From contig NC_089863.1 of NCBI RefSeq assembly GCF_036373705.1, positions 5,180,857-5,244,856 of the forward strand: a stretch of 64,000 nt of DNA. Direction: 5' to 3'. Shown here in pieces: positions 12,704-23,657 of the stretch; the first letter of the stretch is position 1; each line of letters opens with the position of its first letter. Below the pieces are notes generated by a model. The model made no database searches. It saw only the letters and a list, made by a program, of their open reading frames with translations, and was not told the origin of the DNA. Source of the stretch: Amia ocellicauda (Eukaryota > Chordata > Actinopteri > Amiiformes > Amiidae). A program made the position numbers and the translations under genes.

Positions 12704-13330
12704 TAAGAACATAAGAAAATGTACAAACGAGAGGAGGCCATTCGACCCATCGTGCTTGTTTGGTCTATTTTTAAATGTTCCCAAATTGTCTCTTCAGCCA
12801 CATCGCTGGGGAGTTTGTTCAGATTGTGATGCCTCTCTGTGTAAAGAAGTGTCTCCTGTTTTCTGTCTTGAAGCCCAATTTCCATTTGTGTCCCCGGGTG
12901 CGTGTGTCCCTGCTGATCTGGAAAAGCTCCTCTGGTTTGATGTGGTCGATGCCTTTCATGATTTTGAAGACTTGGATCAAGTCCCCACGTAGTCTCCTCT
13001 GTTCCAGGGTGAAAAGGTTCAGGTCCTCAGTCTCTCAGTAGGACATTCCCTTCAGACCTGGAATAAGTCTGGTTGCTCTCCTCTGAACTGCCTCTAGAGC
13101 AGCGATATCTTTCTTGAAGTGTGGAGCCCAGAACTGCACACAGTATCCAGATGAGCTCTAACTAGTGCATCGTACAGTCTGAACATCACTGCCCTTGATC
13201 TCAATTCTGCACTTTTGACAATATACCCTAGCATTCTGTTTGCCTTTTTTATTGCTTCCCCACATTGTTTGGATGGAGAAAGTGAGGAGTCCACGTAGAC
13301 TCCTAGGTCTTTCTCACACGTTACTTAATC
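12704..13330 (-). mobile_element. 3' end of a CR1/L2-like LINE, decayed
   Basis: Read on the minus strand, this is the end of a LINE reverse-transcriptase ORF. A fragment keeps the chicken-repeat-1-like segment KKANRMLGYIVKSAELRSRA, followed after frame breaks by a Leu-Arg-Gly-Asp-Leu-Ile segment and the terminal RGHKWKLGFKTE-like stretch. The element ends at its 3' side with the sequence whose plus-strand form is tttaagaacataagaaaatg. It is 5'-truncated, as such LINEs usually are, and has several stops. It lies in the intron before the first coding exon of arhgef15. A shorter copy of the same tail is at 51993-52219. Confidence 0.75.
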
Positions 13331-13556
13331 TAGTTCTATTCGTCCCCTAGTGTAAGTTCAACCAGGCCAGTCAGCAGCTCAGCTGGTCGGTGGCCCTGAG
13401 TTTTGGGGGAGAATGTGACTTGTGTATTTATGCGTTTATGTATGTTCTCTTGCAGGTAGGATGTCTGAAGCCTGGTGACCCCACCCTGACCACCACACCT
13501 TTTTCCCCCCTTTTCTGGATTGTAAGGGAATCCACCCCCCCTACAAAATCCCAGCC

Positions 13557-16500
13557 ATGTCCCTCCAGGAGACGGCCCCCCTGCCCCTTCCCCACAACCT
13601 CTTCACCAAGCCCAAGCCCCCCGTCCCCCAGAAACCCAGCCCCCGGCGCTGCCCCCCACCGCCCCCCACGACAGCCACAGACCGGGGCTCCGGGAAGGTG
13701 AAGCGCATAGTCAGCCAGTTCCGGCAACAGGAGCGGGGGGGCGGGCTGCGGCGGGAGCCCAAGAGAGCCCCCACCGTCAAGCCCAAGCCCCCCAGGGCTG
13801 CCCACCCCGGGGGGTCGGCCCCTCCGCTCCCCGAGAAGAAGAGCAGGACTCTGAGGGAGAACGCGGGAGGAGGAGGAGGAGGAGGAGAGGGAGGTGGAGG
13901 AACGGAGAACAGGTTGGCTTCTGCACCCTTGTGCGAGAACGAAGGGAGATCAGGTATTGACATTGTGTTGTTGTTTTGAATTGTACTGTGAGTGTGTGCG
14001 TCTGTGTGAATGTTTGTTTGTGTGAAAGTGTGTCTCAGTTTGTGAGTGTGTGTGAGCGCATGCTAGTGTGTGCATCTGTGAGAGTCTGTGTGTGTGTGTG
14101 TGTGTATGTGTGTCTGTGAGAGTTTGTGTGAATGTGTATGCAAAAATAGGATCGAATACACAACTTTTTAAGTCTTCTATACAGCTATGGTCGCTGATTT
14201 ACATACAAAGTTAAATACATAAACCATAATAAAAAGACAATCAAGCAAACAAACCAAACAAATGTGTGGTTTGTAAAGTAAAATAGGAAAAGTCAGGCGT
14301 TCCATATTACTAGTCCTATATCACATAAATATATATATACACACACACAGACACACACACGGGCCAGTGGGAGGGAGGGGGTGATGTCAGGATGTCTGCC
14401 AGGCTATGGCTGCTTTCAGGGAGGGCTGGGCGGCTGCTGGGTCACATGATCAATGGGAACAGGTTGGTGCGAGCACCCGGGGAATGCAGGCCCCCCCCCG
14501 TGCCGAGGGAGGGGCTGCTCAGTAACCGATAAGGAATGTGTCCTACACGTCAGAGATCAAAGACTCGCTGTCGCAGTAACAACTAGAACAGCACCGGCAC
14601 TAATTGCTGGCGAATATAAAGAAAACAAGTAGTGCCTTAGTCATGTGATGGTGTGTTTGAAGGTGAATGGAGTGCTGCCATCTTTGACTGTGGACTCGGC
14701 TCACTGTAAGGGGAAGGGTTTGGGCATCGCACAGGCCCCTGGTGTACAGTGATGTATGTATCCCTGTATTCAGAGGAGTGAACAGGGACAGTGGTGTAGC
14801 TTAGGGAGGTGGGGAGGTGGGGGTTTGCAGGGAACAATAGTTGATCCAGTCGGAAATGCATACCCCGTGATACACCACGAGCTCTACTGTACATGCCGTT
14901 CAAGGTCAAGGGTCGCGTGGAAACAGGAAGGCCACATACTGTCGGTCATCTTGGGGAGGATGGATAGGTACCTGAGAGATAAAAAGGACAGTGGACTCTG
15001 CTGACTGGGAACCCCTAATCTGCTGGCCGTTTCCTGGTTGGAATGGTGACAGAGGATGTGGGCTTGGACAGTTCCCAAACAGGAGGTGCTTCCCCCTGAA
15101 CCAAACTTCCCTGTGGCACCAGCTCGTCTTTCTCCCTCTCCCTCTCTCTCTCTTGCTGTCTCTCACGCTTTCTTTCACACACTCTCTCACTCTCTCTCTC
15201 CCAGATCCAGACGGGAGCATGGTGGAGGCGGAGCCAGAGCCGGAGATCAGCCCTGGCGAGGAGGCCCCGGTAGCGGCCACCCGCCTGCACTGTGAGAAGG
15301 ACTGCAGGTGCCTTTGCCACCACGAGAGGCCTGGCATGAGACTGCAGTGGGTACCCATTGAGTCGGCCGAGGTGGAGGATGAGGAGGAGGATACAGCAGA
15401 AGAGGAAGGTGGAGAAGAGCAGGAGGGGTTGTACGAGGTCACCTTAGTGGGCGGGGCCTCTGATTCTGCACAGGAAGAGGAGGAGTCCCTGGGGAGGAGC
15501 TCTGACTCTGAGGCCGTCCAGTTGATGCGCTACACCACCCACGGCTCCCCTGAGTCCTCTGGGAGACCAGTCACCCCCCAGCTGGAACGCCAAGAAGCAG
15601 TGGAGAAGGCAGAAGACATAAAGGAGGAGGTGAAGGTGAAGGTGAAGGTGGAGGAGGAGGAGGACGAGGAAGAGGAAGAGGAAGATATCTACGAAACGAG
15701 CCTAGACCCCGCCCCGAACCTGGAGCAGGAAGCGAAGCCCATTCCCATCATCTGTGTCACCAAGCCCCCGAGGCGGTCCCAAGAGAAGCCTGCGCTGCCC
15801 TCCTCCTCCTCCTCCTCCGTGGAGCAAGAGGACCCGCCCCCCCCCGCCGTCCCCCCCAGGGTGCCCCTCCTCCCCACCGGTGCCAGGCAACTGCGCCCCA
15901 CCTCCGTGCCTGCTGGTGGCAGGCTGTGCGGCCTGCCCGTCTCCCTGGGCCCCAACGACAGGCCCCCCAACAAGACCACGCCACCCCTCGCCCGCAAAAC
16001 ACAGATCTACCACCACTGCCGCCAACCACCGCTGCCCCCCACACACCGCATGCCTCCCCGGGACCTCAGCCAAGGTAGGTGGGGGGTAACGTCAAGAAAT
16101 AGGTTTTGTGAATGGCTAGCGTCCGCCGCCATGACGGACCCTCTGGGCTCTGACTGACGACCCTCTTCCTCCTTTGCAGACGCGGACGACGAGATCGGGA
16201 GCGACTGGGAGAAGGTGGAGCATGACGAAGAGGAGGAGGAGCAGCCCAGGTGAGCCTGGGGTGCGCGTTCTGCAGTGGGAGTGGTTCTGCTGTACAGACG
16301 GAGCGAACGCACGGCAGCGATGCGACTAGGGTTTCCTTCACACCAAAGCTCCCCCCGACACGGCTTAGGAATTCCAGCCCTTTCCGGGACACCAACAAAA
16401 CCGGTCGGGGACTGTTCTCACCTTTCGGTTTTGAAATCCGTCTCCCGTAAGACGACTCTAGATCCAGAGGATGAATGCACAGCAGACGAGAAACGTGTGT

Positions 16501-18808
16501 GTCAGGCTGTCCAGTAATTCAGTGCCACCTTCCTTGAACTGATAGTTTTTCCCTCAGTGTGATTTTTTAAATAGTTATAGTGTTAATTACAGTGCCTGAA
16601 TTACAGAATTACAATTACTCCCCCTCCCAATATTATTTTTTACAAAAGTGTCATGGAATGTCACAATAGTGTCAGACGGCTCCGACCGAGGACAACACAT
16701 TGTTGTGTGTGTGTATGTAGGGGGTCACAGAAAGACCTGGGGAGTGGGAGGAACTTTGAATCAGTAATGCTATCCGTCTCCCCCACCCCCCCCAGCAGGA
16801 AGTCAAAGCGTCTGTGCTTCTGTACAGCCATCATCGCGTTGTCCTGCGTCAGGTACAGTAACCAGGGGGCGGCAGCACGTGGTGACCCCTGCCCACCGCA
16901 GGCTGGCCGTCTCATTGTCCTTGTGTCTCTGTTGCAGGCCGCCCCCCACGCTGCCCAGGACGATGTCCATAGACTGGGAAAAGAGGCTGCAGGAAGGTAA
17001 GGCCACCACCTGTGGACCCAATTAAGGACCAGTCAATCCCAATTAAGACCAGTTAAGATCAAGTATGATCAATAGTGAGCAATTAAGAACCAATTATGAT
17101 CATTAATGAGTCTAGAAGCACCCCAATATGTTACCTAGGTTGATACCCCTGTGCTGTCCCTTGACTGGAACCTAGAAGTGAGCTCTCCCTCACATCAACA
17201 CCCCCTCCCCACCCCCCTAAAAACATCCATGATAACCCTCGCTCGGCCTGATTCCCCCCCAACCCCAGAGCCCTTCTACCAGACCTACCGAGCCACGGTG
17301 ATCTCAAAGGAGATCCGGCGGCAGACCGTGTGCCGGAACATCAGCAAGACCAGCCAGGACTTCAGCGCGGAGAGGCTGTCCATGGGGCCCAACCAGAGCT
17401 CGCTGTGGCAGGACATGCCCTCTGTCAGGGACAGCGGCATGCTGGGACAGGTCACCCCCGAGGAGTGCAAGCGCCAGGAGGTGAGAACGAGGGGAGAGGC
17501 TGAGAGGGGGACGGGTTGGGCCCAGTGATGGTGGTGGATGGGGGGTGGTTGGCCTGGATAAGACATAGTTGTGTCACGCGGTTCACTTCTCTCTCCCTCT
17601 CCTCCTCTCTCCCCCTCTCTTTTCCTCCCTCCCCCCCGTCCCTCAGAGCATGTTTGAAGTGCTGACGTCTGAGGCCTCTTACCTGCGCTCCCTCAGGGTG
17701 CTGACCAGCCACTTCATGGAGTCTCGGGAGCTGGATGAGACGCTCATCATCCGGGAGAAGAAAACCCTCTTCTCCAACATCCAGAAGGTCAGCGAGATCA
17801 GCGAGAGGTCAGTAGGGCGAGGGACACGGGAGGCCGACACTGGGAAACACACACACACACGCACGCACGCAGTGATGGACGTGGGGAGATGCAGAGCAAA
17901 CACACACAGATATACACACACAATCTCGCCTTTCTCTTATCTCTTATCACGGCTGACTTCTGGTTTCTGCACTCACTTCCCCCTTCGCACGGGTGAAGTT
18001 ACAGGATTGCGACACTCACACACAATGGGAAGGTGACATTCTTGTCATGCCAGCTGTGACACCTCGTGCATTCAGACATACGGGTACTTCCTGTTGTTGT
18101 TGTTATCGTTGTTCACCCAGAGTGCAGCAGTCTGGGAATCTCTGTAGTGAATGCTCCCTCTCTCCTTTCTCCTCTCAGCCTCCCCGTTCCTCTCTCCTTC
18201 TCCCTCTCTACTTTCCCCCTCCCCCATCCCTGATCCTCCTCTCCCTTGCCCCCTCCACAACCTCTCTCTCACCTCTCTCTCATTCTCTCCATTTCCTTGC
18301 CCCCCCCTCGTCTCACACTCTCTAACATTAAAACTCTGAAACTAGGCCTAACAACCCTCGCCCCCAATCCTCTCTCTCTCAGGTTCCTCAAAGACCTGGA
18401 GGAGGAGGTGGACAGGAGCCTGCTCATCAATGACATCTGTCACATCATCCATTACCACGCCCAGCACAACTTCAATGTGTACATCGACTATGTACGCAAC
18501 CAGATCTACCAGGAGAAGACCTACAGCGCACTAATGTGAGTGTGTGTGTGTGTGTGGATGGGCCTCACTTCCTGTCCGACCCAGAAGTGATTTGCTTCAT
18601 GCCTGGCACGAACCCGGAAAGGCCTCAAACATGGTTTCTCGTTTTCACTCATCCCTCAGGCGGGGGAGGGACGGGGTGTTGATGACTCAATTGGAGTCGT
18701 TATGGGGATGGGAACTCAAATTAGCCTAGTTTTATTCAAATTGAATTGTATTGAAATTAGCTGGAAATCCCACAGGAGCCGCCTGAACCCCTCCAGGGAT
18801 TGCGCGCG

Positions 18809-18849
<41 letters not shown>

Positions 18850-21800
18850 TTACAATGAGAGACACACATTTACAATGAGACACATTTACAATGAGACAAA
18901 CACATTGTCAGACACACACATACAATCAGACACAAACACACATTTACAATGAGACAATGAACACAAAACACACTTAGTCTGACACACATATATAAGCAGA
19001 CATAAGCAGACATACATATACAATCAGACACCGATGCATATACAGTGAGACACACGCACATATTTACAATGAGACATTTACAATGAGACAGACATACACA
19101 TTGTCAGACACACCCACACACACAATCAGACACACACATTTACAATGAGACAAACACACACATTTACAAGACAATGAACACAAAATGCATACATTCAGTC
19201 ACACACACACACACACACTTAGTCTGACACACACTTATGTAGCGTAAGGTACACTTATACATTTCAATTAAAGAAGTGAATTTATAGTATCACCTTATCA
19301 CGAATCCTGGAATCTTGTAGAACTCAATTTCTGTAATAATTGGACGCAGACACCAATTCCAAAGATATAAATTGTCAAATTTATTCAAAAACAAAGACTA
19401 AATGTAGCACTACACTAATTATACAAAAGGGAAAAACTAATTAAAATTCAACTCTAGATCAACAAATCAAAGACAAATCACTTCCGTGACCAAATCAAAG
19501 ACCATGGGATCGCATATGATAACAAAAAAGGTTATAAACACATTGACTACAATACCGGTTAGTAAGACGAAGGTGAGTCTCTCATTAGTATTGTTAGTCA
19601 GACATTAAATAACTACGCAGGTTAGTATTTAATGTCAGGTAACTTCTCATTATATATATATTAGTCTCATTTACGTTTAGGTGCCGAGAAAGATCCTATC
19701 ATTACTTGTTACCACAATTTCCCTTAACTGATTATTATTCAATGATTAAGGATAGGCAGGGCCACCAATAATCTAATGTCTATTAACTTGTGTCAATTTC
19801 AGACTAAACAGTTAAACAGGAATGAGAAGATATTTCTCGGCGTTGACAGATTTTATTTCTAAAATTATCAACAAAACAGTTTAATGCAACACACATTTAT
19901 ATTTAAGAAAACTAAATGATATTACACATTCTAGAGTTATGAATCACAGATTAATCGCAGAGAGGCCTCTCTGGCTTCGGGCTCAGATAACAGCACACGG
20001 CACGAGGTCCGTGTGGTTTGGAACAAAGGCCGTCCGGTTCGGCTTTGTCCAAGAACTTCCACTCAGTCGATGCACCTGGAAGTTGGGGTTTCGCGAAAGT
20101 AGAGTCGTTTCCAAACAGATTTTCCACTGGTTTGAAGGCTCCAAGGTTGTGCACAAAATCTTCTTTGTAAGCAGGGGTTCCACCGTAGTTACTTGAAGAC
20201 AAAGTCTTTGAGGAAAGCAGGGCCCTGTTTGTTCCAAGGGTCAAGTTTCTTAAGACTCAAATAGCTATTTAAATGACTGACACTTTCGTATACAGTCGAC
20301 TTGTCCAATTGTCCAGCTGTAAAACTCCACTGATCAGGTGGGCACAGGCGGGCAGCGCAGTCTGTAAAGTTCTTTATTTAATAAAGTCCTTTAAAAGAAT
20401 TCTTCGTACGGCTCACTCTCCTTCTCCCAGTTTAACTCTTCTGTTGCCGGCAAAGACTTGGTTGGTTTCTGGTTCCGGTTCTGGCAACAGAGCTACAGGT
20501 TGAGCTGTGGCAGCGAGTTTCTGGTTCAGGTGAGAGAGAGAGAGAGAGACTGTCTGCGTTCCTTATAGTCTGTCAGATCAATAGGTGATTGGTCCCTGAG
20601 TTCTTGAGATTGGATTTCGGTTTCAGCCCCCAGTGTCCTATTGGAGGGGGGCTTGATTTATGACTGATGTCAATCCATGCCATCTTTTGGAAATGCCGGT
20701 TGGCCCGGGTTCGTAGCTCTATGTCGGGATTTCGGCTCTCATCCACTTCAAAGAGTTTTTATCACCTACAGGCCCCTTTCTCCAGACATCTCATAGCAGA
20801 ATTCAAAACTATTTGGCCTCTTCTCGGTGCCATCCTCCCCAAAACTGTCACTTTGATGCAAACCAGTTCCAAGCTGATGAGCTAAGGAAATCTGATAACT
20901 TTGGGGGGGGAGAGGTCTTCTTTAGATCAGCGCTTCAGCTCAGAGCCCAAATGCTCTTATCCAAATACACCCAACATAACGCTACACTTACAAGCAGATA
21001 CATACAATCAGACACAGTTACATATACAATGAGACACGAACACAAAACACACATTTACAATGAGACAGAGACAGACACACATACATTCAGTCAGACACAC
21101 ACACTAACACATTTACAATCAGAGAGACAAACACACATTTACAGTGAGACACAATAACACACATTTACAATCAGACACAGACACACAAATTTACAATCAG
21201 ACAGACACAAACACATATACAAATTAACAGTCACATACACATTCACAGCTGTAGATGAGTTTATGCCTGGTGCCCTCCTGCCCTCTGACCATGCCTGTGT
21301 TTACCCCCCTCCAGGCAGAAGAACTCACAGTTCGCCACAGTGATTGCCCGGCTGCAGGAGTCCCCCCAGTGCCAGCGGCTGCCATTCATGTCCTTCCTGC
21401 TGCTGCCCTTCCAGAGGATCACACGCATCAAGATGCTCATCGAGGTGCGCTCCCCCCAGGGCAATGATGCTGCTTGGGTTTCTCCTTCTCCCCATACAGT
21501 GAGGGAAAAAAGTATTGATCCCCTGCTGATTTTGTACGTTTGCCCACTGACAAAGAAATGATCAGTCTATAATTTTAATGGTAGGTGTATTTTAACAGTG
21601 AGAGACAGAATAACAACAAAAAAATCCAGAAAAAAACGCATTTCAAAAAAGTTATAAATTGATTTGCATGTTAATGAGGGAAATAAGTATTTGACCACTT
21701 CGACTTAGTACTTGGTGGCAAAACCCTTGTTGGCAATCACAGAGGTCAGACGTTTCTTGTAGTTGGCCACCAGGTTTGCACACATCTCAGGAGGGATTTT

Positions 21801-23607
21801 GTCCCACTCCTCTTTGCAGATCCTCTCCAAGTCATTAAGGTTTTGAGGCTGACGTTTGGCAACTCAAACCTTCAGCTCCCTCCACAGATTTTCTATGGGA
21901 TTAAGGTCTGGAGACTGGCTAGGCCACTCCAGGACCTTAATGTGCTTCTTCTTGAGCCACTGCTTTGTTGCCATGGCTGTGTGTTTTGGGTCATTGTCAT
22001 GCTGGAATACCCATCCACGACCCATTTTCAATGCCCTGGCTGAGGGAAGGAGGTTCTCACCCAAGATTTGACGGTACATGGCCCCGTCCATCGTCCCTTT
22101 GATGCGGTGCAGTTGTCCTGTCCCCTTAGCAGAAAAACACCCCCAAAGCATAATGTTTCCACCTCCATGTTTGACGGTGGGGATGGTGTTCTTGGGGTCA
22201 TTCCTCCTCCTCCAAACACGGCGAGTTGAGTTGATGCCAAAGAGCTCAATTTTGGTCTCATCTGACCACAACACTTTCACCCAGTTCTCCTCTGAATCAT
22301 TCAGATGTTCACTGGCAAACTTCAGACTGGCCTGTACATGTGCTTTCTTGAGCAGGGGGACCTTGCGGGTGCTGCAGGATTTCAGTCCTTCATGGTGTAG
22401 TGTGTTACCAATTATTTTCTTGGTGACTATGGTCCCAGCTGCCTTGAGATCATTAACAAGATCCTCCCGTGTAGTTCTGGGCTGATTCCTCACCGTTCTC
22501 ATGATCATTGAAACTCCACGAGGTGAGATCTTGCATGGAGCCCCAGACCGAGGGAGACTGACAGTTATTTTGTGTTTCTTCCATTTGCAAATAATCGCAC
22601 CAACTGTTGTCACCTTCTCACCAAGCTGCTTGGCGATGGTCTTGTAGCCCATTCCAGCATTGTGTAGGTCTACAATCTTGTCCCTGACATCCTTGGACAG
22701 CTCTTTGGTCTTGGCCATGGTGGAGAGTTTGGAATCTGATTGATTGATTGCTTCTGTGGACAGGTGTCTTTTATACAGGTAACAAGCTGAGATTTTCTCC
22801 CTTTAAGAGAGTGCTCCTAATCTCAGCTCGTTACCTGTATAAAAGACACCTGGGAGCCAGAAATCTTGCTGATTGATAGGGGATCAAATACTTATTTCCC
22901 TCATTAACATGCAAATCAATTTATAACTTTTTTGAAATGCGTTTTTCTGTATTTTTTTGTTGTTGTTATTCTGTCTCTCACTGTTAAAATACACCTACCA
23001 TTAAAATTATAGACTGATCATTTCTTTGTCAGTGGGCAAATGTACAAAATCAGCAGGGGATCAAATACTTTTTTCCCTCACTGTATATCCCTCCCTTCCC
23101 ATCTCTCGCTCTCTCTCTCTATTTCTCCCCCCTTCTCTCTCCCCCCTCTCCTTCCCCCTTGTTTTTGCATAGCCATTTGTTGTTTGTTTTTGTGCCCTCT
23201 CCCCAGTTGTGCCTGTGTGGTGGGGGGAAAATGCTTTCTCCTCCTGTCTCCTGTGGCGATTTCAGGGGTACACGCCTCAGGCCCCCCCCAGGAGGCTGGG
23301 CAGACAGCAATGTGGGGGTGTGGTTCGGTAATAACGCTCTCTGTGCCCCGACAGAACATCCTTAAGAGAACTGAGGAGGGGACGGAGAAGGAGAGGACCG
23401 CATCCAAGGCACTGGCATCCGTCTCCAAGGTGAGAGAGAGGGAGTGTGAGTGTAAGTGAAGGAATGAGTGAGAGAGAGTGAGAGACTCAGAGACTGAGGG
23501 ACATCATGCAAGACTGTAAGTGAGACAGTGTGAGACAGACAGACCGAGACAGACAGAGACCGAGAGAGAGGCCTAGAGAGGCAGAGAGAGTAAGACAGGC
23601 TGAGAAG

Positions 23608-23657
<50 letters not shown>

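Noticed and set aside
13428-13963. Overlapping minus-strand frames of 125 and 140 codons opposite the first arhgef15 exon
   Set aside because: Shadow frames caused by the GC-rich proline-coding exon; no splice sites or known motifs.
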